Origin: Streptomyces aurantiogriseus
Lineage (GTDB): Bacteria > Actinomycetota > Actinomycetes > Streptomycetales > Streptomycetaceae
NCBI RefSeq assembly: GCF_014649375.1
Contig: NZ_BMSX01000003.1
Coordinates: 62,001-126,000, forward strand
Direction: 5' to 3'
DNA length: 64,000 nt
The notes under the pieces are model-generated. The model was not told where the DNA came from and ran no database searches. It saw nothing but the letters and a program-made list of their open reading frames with translations. Below, piece after piece: positions 28,829 to 36,476 of this stretch (positions are counted from its first letter, which is position 1; each line of letters begins with the position of its first letter). Made by a program: the position numbers and the translations under genes.

Positions 28829-28916
28829 GGCTGGTCGCTCCCCCACTCTCGACTTCGCTCGAGCGGGGGGACCCCCATCGCGGCGGAGCCGCATGTCGTC
28901 ACAGCCCCGCGCCCTT
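28829..28916. repeat. 88-bp dispersed intergenic repeat, copy B
   Basis: This is the second copy of the element at 24612-24699, in the same orientation and also between convergent gene ends (glmS and the M16 peptidase). A five-unit palindromic array follows immediately. Confidence 0.9.
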
Positions 28917-29067
28917 GATCGCCTGCGGCGATCCCGGGGACGCCGCGGTTCGCCTTCGGCGATTCCCGGGGCGCCCCTGGTCGCCCGCGGCGAACCTGGC
29001 GCCCCCGGATCGCTCGCGGCGATCCTCGGGCGCCCCCGGATCGCCCCTGGCGATCGGGGAGTGCCCC
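28917..29067. repeat. Five-unit array of small palindromes
   Basis: Five units of 28-32 nt start at 28917, 28948, 28980, 29008 and 29039. Each carries a short dyad such as GATCGC...GCGATC followed by a GC-rich arm ending in CGCCCC(C/T)G. Units differ in the loop and some arm bases, and the changes often keep pairing (GTTCGCC/GGCGATT, GTCGCC/GGCGAAC). The array ends 9 nt before the stop of the M16 gene. Confidence 0.85.
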
Positions 29068-29075
29068 AGCAGTCG

Positions 29076-30818
29076 TCAACCTCGTCGGCGTTTCCGGGCC
29101 TGGTAGAGCTTCCAGGTCACCAGGGCCAGGGGGATCTCCAGGATCCACACGCCCACCACCGCGTCCCACTCCGGTGCTGCGGCGCCCGCCTCGTCGGCTG
29201 TGATCACGGCGCACAACAGGCCCCAGACCGCGGCGAGGAGGCCGACCAGCCAGAGGCCTGCGGTCCAGGCCCAGGTCGAGCGGCCAGTGCCGGCAGAGCC
29301 CGCGGTCGAGGTCTGCTTGCGGGGTTGCGGGATCTGGTCCGGTTCGCGGGCCGGCATCCGTACCACCGCCTCCGCCGGTACGGCTGAGTCCAGGAACGCC
29401 GTGCGTTCCGGGGTGACGCCTCGGTAGAGGGTCGGTTCGACGGTGATGACGAAGCCGTCGTGGCCGGTGAGGGAGCGCGCGCCGTCGGGGCGGGTGGTCA
29501 TGACGGCGCAGGCGTCGTAGCGGACGGTGATCGGGCCCTTGGGCGTCGTGAGGGTGACGCCCTCGGTGCCGATGGTCAGGGTGACCCGGTCGTCCTCCAG
29601 GGACTGGTGCCGGGTGCCGGTGACGGCCGTCGTGGAGTACTGGGGGGCGAGGGTGAAGCCGGCCCAGTCGACGCCCTGGCCCGGCACCTGGAGCAGACCG
29701 CCGTCCCAGGCCTCGCGGGCGACCTCGTGCAGGTCGGCGAGGGTCACCGCGTTCAGCTCGGCCTTGTGCTGTTCGGGGGAGAGGATCCGGTGCCCGAGCA
29801 GCAGACTCAGCGCGTACGACGGCAGCGAGGCGGCCCCCAGGTCGGGGGTGTCGTACATCTTCAGCAGCTTGGTGCGGACGGAGTCCAGTTCGGACTGCTC
29901 GATGCGGCCCGCGCGCAGGCGGGCGAGGGTGTCGACGAAGCCGCCGACCACCGCGTCCTGCTTCTGCGGGAGGGAGTCGGCGTACGCGGTGAGGGTGGCG
30001 AAGCCGGCGTCGCGCGGGGAGCAGTCGGCCTCCGCCGAGTAGGAGTAGCCGCCCTCCTGGCGCAGGTCCTGGAAGAGGGCCCGGCCGAGGACGTCCGCGA
30101 AGACGGAGGCGGCGGTGGAGCGGCGCAGCACCGAGGTGAAGACGACGTGGCCGTCGTCGCCGTGGATGTAGGCCGGGGTGACGGGCAGCGCGCTGGTCGC
30201 GGCCGGCGCCGGGAAGCGGCGGCCCTCGGGCAGGGTGAGGTCGAGGCCCTCCGGCATGTGGTCGCTGGTGATCCACAGCACCGCGTTGTCCCGGGTGAAC
30301 CGGGTCTGCGCCCACTGCCGTACCTGCTCGGGCGTCAGGCTCCAGGTGCCGAGCTCGTTGTAGCTGGACAGGCCGTAGCCCTGGGCGCCGTAGCGCCACA
30401 GCGGGAGCTGGGAGAAGGGGCCGTTGCCGCGGCCCGCCGCCTCCGTGCGCAGGATCTCCTTCTCCGTCTCCAGCCGGTCCATCGGCAGGTCCCGCAGGCC
30501 CGCGCACACGGTGTTGAGGTGGGCGACGACCTCCGCCTCGCTGCCGGTGACGTGGAAGAGGGTGTACGCGTTCGCCGTCGCACCGTTGTAGTGCAGGTCG
30601 GACAGGCCGAGGCGGTGCAGGGCGAGGTGCTCGACGAGGTGGGTGATGCCGGCGGTGGCCAGGGTCTCGTCGGCGCGGCCCACCCGGAAGAAGAGCCCGG
30701 CGGTGATCTCGTTGCCGGAGGCCGGGGCGTAGAGGGTGGGGATGCCCTGGGTGGTGGTGTGGGAGATCAGGCCGTCGAGGACGGCGAGGCCGTTGTGGTC
30801 GTGCAGTTCGGTGGTCAT
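29076..30818 (-). CDS. Membrane-anchored M16-family metallopeptidase
   Basis: The 580-residue product has the inverted zinc motif HLVEH (His60, Glu63, His64) and a downstream EKEILRTE segment that can supply the third ligand (near Glu126). A second M16-like half (LGRALFQDLRQEGGYSYSAEADCSPRDAGFATL) follows, then a 100-residue beta-rich region and two C-terminal membrane helices (about 500-575). Anchored single-chain M16 enzymes are unusual. ATG 30818 was chosen because a longer frame overlaps the upstream gene. It is 14 nt downstream of its partner, so the two form an operon. The substrate is unknown. Confidence 0.75.
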   Translation of the reverse strand: MTTELHDHNGLAVLDGLISHTTTQGIPTLYAPASGNEITAGLFFRVGRADETLATAGITHLVEHLALHRLGLSDLHYNGATANAYTLFHVTGSEAEVVAHLNTVCAGLRDLPMDRLETEKEILRTEAAGRGNGPFSQLPLWRYGAQGYGLSSYNELGTWSLTPEQVRQWAQTRFTRDNAVLWITSDHMPEGLDLTLPEGRRFPAPAATSALPVTPAYIHGDDGHVVFTSVLRRSTAASVFADVLGRALFQDLRQEGGYSYSAEADCSPRDAGFATLTAYADSLPQKQDAVVGGFVDTLARLRAGRIEQSELDSVRTKLLKMYDTPDLGAASLPSYALSLLLGHRILSPEQHKAELNAVTLADLHEVAREAWDGGLLQVPGQGVDWAGFTLAPQYSTTAVTGTRHQSLEDDRVTLTIGTEGVTLTTPKGPITVRYDACAVMTTRPDGARSLTGHDGFVITVEPTLYRGVTPERTAFLDSAVPAEAVVRMPAREPDQIPQPRKQTSTAGSAGTGRSTWAWTAGLWLVGLLAAVWGLLCAVITADEAGAAAPEWDAVVGVWILEIPLALVTWKLYQARKRRRG

Positions 30819-30832
30819 GTGTCCCGGCCCCC

Positions 30833-31792
30833 TCAGGCTTCCATCGCGGACTTGCGGAACTTCAGGAACGAGGCCTTCGGGTCGCCCATGTAGTCCCACG
30901 GGAACTCCGAGGCGCGGTCGCCGAGGAAGGCGAAGTGCGGGGCCGCGTCCGCGAAGTGACCACCGAGCGAGAAGGCGAACGCGAACGCGCTGTGCGCCCC
31001 GATCGAGTTCCAGTTGGGCCGGTAGGACGGGTGCAGCACCGAGACCTGGGCGGCGAACCGCAGGTCGTCGCGGACCGGCAGACCCCGCATGTAGGCCCCG
31101 CGCTCGGTGCTCTCCAGGTCCAGCCAGTGCTCGATGTGGGCGAGCGCGACCAGGGCGCCGGCGTTCGAGCCGTCGGGCGCGGCGGTCGCGCACTCCCGGG
31201 CGAAGCCGTGCGCCGCGTCCCAGGAGCCGCCCCACTTGGGGCAGATCTGCTGCAGCAGCTGCGTCTGCGCGTGGTAGTGGTGCGGGTGGTGGGCGGACAG
31301 CCGGTCGTAGCGGCGGCGCGCCTCGGCCTGACCCAGTTGCAGGCCGCGGGCGGTCATCAGCCGGACCGTCCAGGCGGGGGCGTACGCCGGCTGCTCGGCG
31401 CACACCTCGATGAGGATCTGCTCGGCCCGGCGCAGCCAGGCGTGGAACTGGTCGAACTGGTCCCGCGAGACGTGCTGCGCGCGGGCGCCGCTGCGGATGT
31501 CCCAGCCGATGTAGACGTACCGGTGGGCGAGCAGCGTGCGGGGCAGCGGGTCGCCGGGCAGCTCGGTGACCGCCCGCTCCAGAAAGTTCTCGGCGCCGGC
31601 GATGTCGGCGAGGAGGGACGAGGCCGAGCAGACCTTCTCCACGGAGTCGAGTCCCGCGATGAAGGCCCGGACGGCGGGCCAGTGGCCGGCCTGCGCGGCC
31701 GTGCGCAGGGGGATCAGCTCGGGCGTGTTGTCGTACGGGTCGAAGGTGGGTCCTCCGGAGCCCGTGGATCTGCCGCTGATGGTGCTGCTCAT
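30833..31792 (-). CDS. Helical-repeat protein of unknown function, partner of the M16 peptidase
   Basis: The 319-residue product is rich in Ala, His and Trp, with alternating helices that resemble TPR/DUF4034-type repeats (RTLLAHRYVYIGWDIRSGARAQHVS; AHGFARECATAAPDGSNAGALVALAHIEHWLDLE). No signal peptide or membrane helix is seen, so it is probably cytoplasmic. The ATG at 31792 follows a GCGGAGGA ribosome site. It is the first gene of a two-gene operon with the M16 peptidase. The family assignment is uncertain. Confidence 0.65.
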   Translation of the reverse strand: MSSTISGRSTGSGGPTFDPYDNTPELIPLRTAAQAGHWPAVRAFIAGLDSVEKVCSASSLLADIAGAENFLERAVTELPGDPLPRTLLAHRYVYIGWDIRSGARAQHVSRDQFDQFHAWLRRAEQILIEVCAEQPAYAPAWTVRLMTARGLQLGQAEARRRYDRLSAHHPHHYHAQTQLLQQICPKWGGSWDAAHGFARECATAAPDGSNAGALVALAHIEHWLDLESTERGAYMRGLPVRDDLRFAAQVSVLHPSYRPNWNSIGAHSAFAFAFSLGGHFADAAPHFAFLGDRASEFPWDYMGDPKASFLKFRKSAMEA

Positions 31793-31947
31793 TCCTCCGC
31801 CCCCTGGCGTTGCTGTCCGCGGCGCGCAGGCTGCCCCCGAGGGCGCGCGGCGGTGATGTGAGTGACCGATATGACTTGTGTGACTTATGTGATCGAGTCG
31901 CCGCAGGCTAGCAGCAGGCTGTGACAACCGGGGCGGCGGGCGGAGCG

Positions 31948-32309
31948 TCAGCTGTGCGGAACCGGCTGCTCCGAGGCCTGCGCCCGGCGGCTCAGGAGCG
32001 GTCGCAGTTCCCTGCGGAGGCGCAGGAGTTGCCCATGGCGGGAGGGCTCGGGCACTTCCACGGGGCGGAAGGTCAGGACGGCCGGGCTCCCGTCGCCGGC
32101 GAGTGGATCACACCGCGCAGGGCCGGTTCCAGATGTCGTCCGGGACGGAGGGCGGGGGCGGCGCCAGGAGCCGGAGAATAGGGAGGGCCTTGGCGGCGGC
32201 TGCGCGAAAGGCGTCGTAGGACTCGGCCGCGTCCTCGCCCGCGGGCAGGACGGGCAGCCGCGGGCCGGCTCCGCTGCGGATGGTCGGGCGGGACGGGCGC
32301 CGGGGGCAA
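31948..32309 (-). pseudogene. Possible decayed minus-strand gene
   Basis: On the minus strand, two neighbouring frames give protein-like segments that adjoin: one reads LPAGEDAAESYDAFRAAAAKALPILRLLAPPPPSVPDDIWNR (ending near 32108) and the next reads GDGSPAVLTFRPVEVPEPSRHGQLLRLRRELRPLLSRRAQ (ending 31948). A single frameshift near 32110-32125 would join them. No start codon or family match was found. Outside this segment, 31793-32525 shows nothing recognisable. Confidence 0.25.
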
Positions 32310-32525
32310 TGTCCCTCCGGTCGGCCGCAGTTCGGCCTCCCGTTGCGCACCGGCTCACGCCGATGGCGTACACCAGACTGAGGAGCGAGCGGAGTGCCGT
32401 CAGTGCTACGGCCATGGTGATGAGCCGCGCTCCAGGCTGCCGGCCAGCCGGAACGGCGGCGCGGCGAGTGGAAGCCCATCGGCACCCGTGCGCTTCGAGT
32501 GACCCCCGCTCCGTAAGGTGCTCGC

Positions 32526-32897
32526 ATGAGCATCATCGGGGTCGGGATCGACGTGGCCGAGATCGACCGGTTCGCGGCGTCGCTGGAGCGCACGCCGGGG
32601 CTGGCCCAACGGCTCTTCCTGGAGAGCGAGTTGCTGCTGCCCAGCGGGGAGCGCCGGGGCGTCGCCTCGCTCGCGGCGCGGTTCGCGGCGAAGGAGGCGC
32701 TCGCCAAGGCGCTGGGGGCGCCGGCTGGGCTGCTGTGGACCGACGCGGAGGTGTACGTCGAGGACAGCGGGCGGCCGCGGCTGCGGGTGACGGGGACGGT
32801 GGCGGCGCGGGCCGCGGAGCTGGGCGTACAGTCCTGGCACGTGTCGTTGAGCCATGACGCGGGGGTGGCCTCGGCCGTGGTCGTCGCGGAGGCGTAG
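32526..32897 (+). CDS. acpS: Holo-[acyl-carrier-protein] synthase
   Basis: The 123-residue product transfers 4'-phosphopantetheine to acyl carrier proteins. The two signatures of the family are present: [13 protein letters not shown] near residue 5 and [13 protein letters not shown] near residue 52. TAAGGT at 32514-32519 ends 6 nt before the ATG, consistent with a leaderless transcript. It starts the acpS-nnr-alr run of cell-envelope and cofactor genes. Confidence 0.94.
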   Translation: MSIIGVGIDVAEIDRFAASLERTPGLAQRLFLESELLLPSGERRGVASLAARFAAKEALAKALGAPAGLLWTDAEVYVEDSGRPRLRVTGTVAARAAELGVQSWHVSLSHDAGVASAVVVAEA

Positions 32898-33022
32898 ACG
32901 CGGGGGCGAAGCCCTTCGGCGGGGAGGCGCAGGCGTCTTGGGGTGCTCCGGTGTGAGGTGCGGGGGCGGCGGCAAGGGGTTTTGGGGGGAGGCGCAGGTG
33001 TCTTGGGGTGCTCCGGTGTGAG
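32898..33022 (+). repeat. Tandem duplication of about 65 bp upstream of nnr
   Basis: Two copies of a 37-bp block (32921-32957 and 32986-33022) differ at one position and are offset by 65 bp. Similarity continues to the left (GCGGGGGCG in both units). The second unit runs into the candidate -10 element of nnr, while the first lacks it. Confidence 0.85.
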
Positions 33023-33032
33023 ACTGGGGCGT

Positions 33033-34466
33033 ATGCGTACTGCCTACAGCGTGGACACGGTCAGGGCCGCCGAACGGCGCTTGATGGCGCGGCTGCCGGA
33101 GGGGGCGCTCATGCAGCGGGCCGCCGCCGGGCTCGCCGCCGCCTGTGCGGATGTGCTGGGGCGGGTGTACGGGCGGCGGGTCGTGCTACTGGTCGGCAGC
33201 GGGGACAACGGTGGTGACGCCCTGTACGCCGGGGCGCGGCTGGCCCGCCGAGGGGCCGGGGTGACGGCGGTGCTGCTCGCGCCCGAGCGGACCCATGCCG
33301 GGGGGTTGGCGGCCCTGCTGCGGGCGGGCGGGCGTTCGGTCTCGCCGGCGGATGCCGAGGAGGTCGTCCGGCGGGCCGACCTCGTGCTCGACGGCATCGT
33401 CGGGATCGGCGGCAGGGGCGGACTGCGGCCGGACGCGGCTGCGCTTGCCGCTCTGGTCGCCGCGTCGCGCGCCGCCGTTGTCGCCGTGGACCTGCCGAGT
33501 GGTGTCGAGGCGGACACGGGAGAGGTGCGGGGGGCTGCCGTACGGGCCGATCTGACCGTCACCTTCGGGACGCACAAGCCGGGGTTGCTGATCGATCCCG
33601 CACGCGAGTACGCCGGGGTGGTGCGGCTGGTCGACATCGGGCTGGAACTTCCCGAGGAGGCCGAGCTGGAGGCGTTGCAGCACGCCGATGCGGCCGCGCT
33701 GTTGCCGGTGCCGGGGGTGGAGAGCGACAAGTACCGGCGGGGGGTGGTCGGGATCGCGGCCGGGTCCGCCCGGTATCCGGGGGCCGCCGTGCTGGCCGTG
33801 GCGGGTGCCCTGCGGGGTGGTGCGGGGGCCGTGCGGTACGTCGGGCCGGCCGGGGAGGCGGTCATCGCCCGGTTTCCCGAGACGCTCGTGTCCGACCAGG
33901 GGCCCAAGCAGGCCGGGCGGGTGCAGGCGTGGGTCGTCGGGCCGGGGGCCGGGGACGACGCGGGGACGGTGGCGGAGGTACTGGACGCGGATGTGCCGGT
34001 GCTGGTGGACGCGGACGGGTTGCGGTTGGCGGAGGTCGGGGCGGTGCGGGCGCGTACGGCGCCGACGCTGATGACTCCTCATGCGGGGGAGGCGGCCGCG
34101 TTGTTGGGGGTGGCGCGGGAGGAGGTCGAGGCGGGGCGGTTGGCCGCGGTACGGGAGTTGGCGGGGCGGTATCGGGCGACGGTGTTGTTGAAGGGGTCCA
34201 CGACGTTGGTGGCGGACGCGGGGGGTGGGGTGGTGCGGGTGAACGCGACGGGGACGGGCTGGCTGGCGACGGCCGGGAGCGGGGATGTGCTGTCGGGGGT
34301 GGCGGGGTCGTTGCTGGCGGCGGGGCTTTCGGCCTTGGACGCGGGGAGTGTGGGGGCGTACTTGCATGGGTTGGCGGGGCGGTTCGCGGCGGAGGGGGCG
34401 CCGGTGGGGGCGCATGAGGTGGCGGGGGCAGTGGGGCGGGCGTGGCGGGATGTCGTACGGCGGTGA
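33033..34466 (+). CDS. nnr: Bifunctional NAD(P)H-hydrate epimerase / ADP-dependent dehydratase
   Basis: The 477-residue product repairs damaged hydrated NAD(P)H. The N-terminal YjeF epimerase domain carries VLLVGSGDNGGDALYAGARLARRG (about residues 50-75). The C-terminal carbohydrate-kinase-like dehydratase domain has the GVVGIAAGSARYPGAAVLAV, PHAGEAAALLG and NATGTGWLATAGSGDVLSG motifs. The ATG at 33033 was chosen because GAGACT lies 7 nt upstream; a longer frame extends into the duplicated spacer. Confidence 0.93.
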   Translation: MRTAYSVDTVRAAERRLMARLPEGALMQRAAAGLAAACADVLGRVYGRRVVLLVGSGDNGGDALYAGARLARRGAGVTAVLLAPERTHAGGLAALLRAGGRSVSPADAEEVVRRADLVLDGIVGIGGRGGLRPDAAALAALVAASRAAVVAVDLPSGVEADTGEVRGAAVRADLTVTFGTHKPGLLIDPAREYAGVVRLVDIGLELPEEAELEALQHADAAALLPVPGVESDKYRRGVVGIAAGSARYPGAAVLAVAGALRGGAGAVRYVGPAGEAVIARFPETLVSDQGPKQAGRVQAWVVGPGAGDDAGTVAEVLDADVPVLVDADGLRLAEVGAVRARTAPTLMTPHAGEAAALLGVAREEVEAGRLAAVRELAGRYRATVLLKGSTTLVADAGGGVVRVNATGTGWLATAGSGDVLSGVAGSLLAAGLSALDAGSVGAYLHGLAGRFAAEGAPVGAHEVAGAVGRAWRDVVRR

Positions 34467-34498
34467 GGTGCCCGCCGGGGGGTGCCGTGGGGGTGTTG

Positions 34499-34745
34499 CT
34501 CGCCCCCGCCGCCCCTACCCTTCCCGTCCCCAGGGGCTCCGCCCCTTCGACCCCACCAGGGGGCTCCGCCCCCTGGACCCCCGCGGGGCTGCGCCCCTGC
34601 ACCCCACGCCGGGCTACGCCCCTGGACCCCACGCCGGGTTGCGTCCCTGGACCCCGGCGGGGCTGCGCCCCTGCACCCCACGCGGGGCTGCCGCCCCGCA
34701 CCGCGCTTCGGCCCTGAACGGGCCTCGTCCTCAAACGCCGGACGG
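34499..34745. repeat. Intergenic array of about seven 25-nt hairpin units
   Basis: Between CTCGCCCCCGCCGCCCC (34499) and AACGCCGGACGG (34734) lie about seven head-to-tail units of 23-27 nt with consensus GGGGCTnCGCCCCTGgACCCCacg (34531-34705). The units at 34584-34608 and 34658-34682 are identical over 25 nt. Each unit can fold as a short GGGGC/GCCCC hairpin. It is the expanded form of the element at 13824-13866. Confidence 0.8.
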
Positions 34746-34748
34746 TCT

Positions 34749-34901
34749 GGTTTTGGCGGGCTCGGCCGAAAAGTGGCGAGTTGGCTGGTTTGGCCAGGCT
34801 TGGCCGAACCGGTGCTTGGCGGGCTGGTTTGGTCGGGTGCGGTTGAACCGGTGCTCGGCGGGCTGGGTGGCCGGGTGGGTTGAAAAGGTGCCGGGCTTGC
34901 T
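34749..34901 (+). repeat. Four-copy degenerate minisatellite of about 39 bp
   Basis: Four head-to-tail units at 34749-34786, 34787-34825, 34826-34864 and 34865-34901 share a pattern GGTTTGGnCnGG..GGnnGAACCGGTGCTnGGCGGGCT. Units 2 and 3 are closest, and units 1 and 4 are more diverged. It immediately follows the GC hairpin array and lies upstream of alr. Confidence 0.75.
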
Positions 34902-35044
34902 GCTCTCTCTCCCCGTTCGTCGGAACGAGTGACCCGTCCGCGCGGCGCCCCCGTGCCCCGGCACCGTCGCGTTTCCCTGATCGCGTGCGGGGGCGCAGGG
35001 CGGGCTCTTAGGGGGTGTCCGAGGGCTCTGAGACACTGGGCGCG

Positions 35045-36220
35045 ATGAGTGAGACTGCACAGCCGACCGCCAACCCGTCGCGCGCCCGCGCCGAGATCGA
35101 CCTGGCCGCGTTGCGGGCCAATGTGCGGACCCTGCGGGCCAAGGCGCCGGACGCGGCGTTCATGGCCGTGGTGAAGGCCGACGGGTACGGACACGGTGCG
35201 GTGCCCTGTGCCCGGGCCGCCGTCGAGGCGGGCGCCACGTGGATAGGGACGGCCACGCCCGAGGAGGCTCTCGCGCTGCGCGCGGGTGCCGGGCTGCCGG
35301 CGGACGTCCGGATCATGTGCTGGCTGTGGACGCCGGGCGGGCCCTGGCGGGAGGCCGTCGAGGCGGACCTGGACGTGTCCGTGAGCGGGATGTGGGCGCT
35401 GCGGGAGGTCGTCGAGGGGGCCCGGCTCGCGGGGCGGGCCGCTCGGGTGCAGCTCAAGGCCGACACCGGGCTCGGGCGCAACGGCTGTCAGCCCGGTGAC
35501 TGGCCCGAGTTGGTCGCCGAGGCGCTGCGTGCCGAGGCCGAGGGGCTCGTCCGGGTCACCGGGCTGTGGTCGCACTTCGCCTGCGCCGACGAGCCCGGGC
35601 ATCCCTCCATCACCGCCCAGCTCTCCCGCTTCCGCGAGATGGTGGCCTACGCCGAGCAGCAGGGCGTACGGCCCGAGGTGCGGCACATCGCCAACTCGCC
35701 GGCCACGCTGACGCTTCCGGAGACCCACTTCAACCTCGTCCGACCGGGCATCGCGATGTACGGCATCTCGCCCAGCCCGGAGCTCGGCTCTGCCGCCGAC
35801 CTGGGCCTGCGCCCGGTGATGACGCTGGCGGCCTCACTGGCCCTGGTGAAGCACGTCCCGGGCGGGCACGGCGTGAGCTACGGCCACCACTACACGACCC
35901 CCGGCGAGACCACCCTCGGCCTGGTGCCCCTCGGGTACGCCGACGGCGTCCCCCGGCACGCCTCCGGGACCGGGCCGGTCCTGGTCGGCGGCAAGTGGCG
36001 TACGGTCGCCGGGCGGATCGCGATGGACCAGTTCGTCGTCGACCTCGGTGGCGACGAACCCGGTGAGGGCGCGGAAGCCGTGCTCTTCGGGCCCGGCGAC
36101 CGCGGGGAGCCCACCGCGGAGGACTGGGCGCAGGCCGCGGGCACCATCGGGTACGAAATCGTCACACGCATCGGAGCGCGGGTTCCGCGCGTCTATGTGA
36201 ACGAGGAACGAAACGGGTAA
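35045..36220 (+). CDS. alr: Alanine racemase
   Basis: The 391-residue PLP enzyme makes D-alanine for peptidoglycan. The PLP lysine is Lys44 in MAVVKADGYGHG, and the catalytic tyrosine region is GVSYGHHYTT with IAMDQFVVDLG downstream. ATG 35045 is preceded by GACACT with a 7-nt gap (leaderless pattern); an in-frame ATG at 35015 would bypass that signal. The gene clusters with glmM, glmS and envelope-related hydrolases. Confidence 0.95.
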   Translation: MSETAQPTANPSRARAEIDLAALRANVRTLRAKAPDAAFMAVVKADGYGHGAVPCARAAVEAGATWIGTATPEEALALRAGAGLPADVRIMCWLWTPGGPWREAVEADLDVSVSGMWALREVVEGARLAGRAARVQLKADTGLGRNGCQPGDWPELVAEALRAEAEGLVRVTGLWSHFACADEPGHPSITAQLSRFREMVAYAEQQGVRPEVRHIANSPATLTLPETHFNLVRPGIAMYGISPSPELGSAADLGLRPVMTLAASLALVKHVPGGHGVSYGHHYTTPGETTLGLVPLGYADGVPRHASGTGPVLVGGKWRTVAGRIAMDQFVVDLGGDEPGEGAEAVLFGPGDRGEPTAEDWAQAAGTIGYEIVTRIGARVPRVYVNEERNG

Positions 36221-36266
36221 CCCGCAGGCGGGCAGGAGTCAGGAGTACGGGTAAGGCCTCAACGCC

Positions 36267-36324
36267 GGGAGGGGGCGGGGCCAGGGAAGGGGACGGGGGC
36301 TGGGGAGGGGGACGGGGGCCGGGG
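36267..36324 (+). other. G-tract block upstream of the alpha/beta hydrolase gene
   Basis: Nine or so runs of three to five G separated by 1-5 nt lie in the alr-hydrolase gap, forming a strong G-quadruplex-type motif on the coding strand. Its role, if any, is not shown by the sequence. Confidence 0.5.
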
Positions 36325-36476
36325 ACCGCCGGTGGCGGGTTTTCGAGGCGTTCGACTCGGCGACCGGCCCGGTACCGTCGCGGGCTCGGGCACCTGGGCA
36401 ACAGCAGTAACGAAGGCAACGGCAGTAACAGCGGTACCAGCAGCACCAATCGGAATCCGGCGAAGAGGAGCGGTAC

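Larger units (their letters stand above)
34467..35044. other. Repeat-filled spacer between nnr and alr
   Basis: This 578-bp gap has no supported gene. It holds the hairpin array (34499-34745), the 39-bp minisatellite (34749-34901) and the alr promoter region. GACACT at 35032-35037 ends 7 nt before the alr ATG. Confidence 0.7.

Noticed and set aside
28917..29067. Possible CRISPR array
   Set aside because: The units are adjacent palindromes with no unique spacers of constant length, and no cas genes are nearby.
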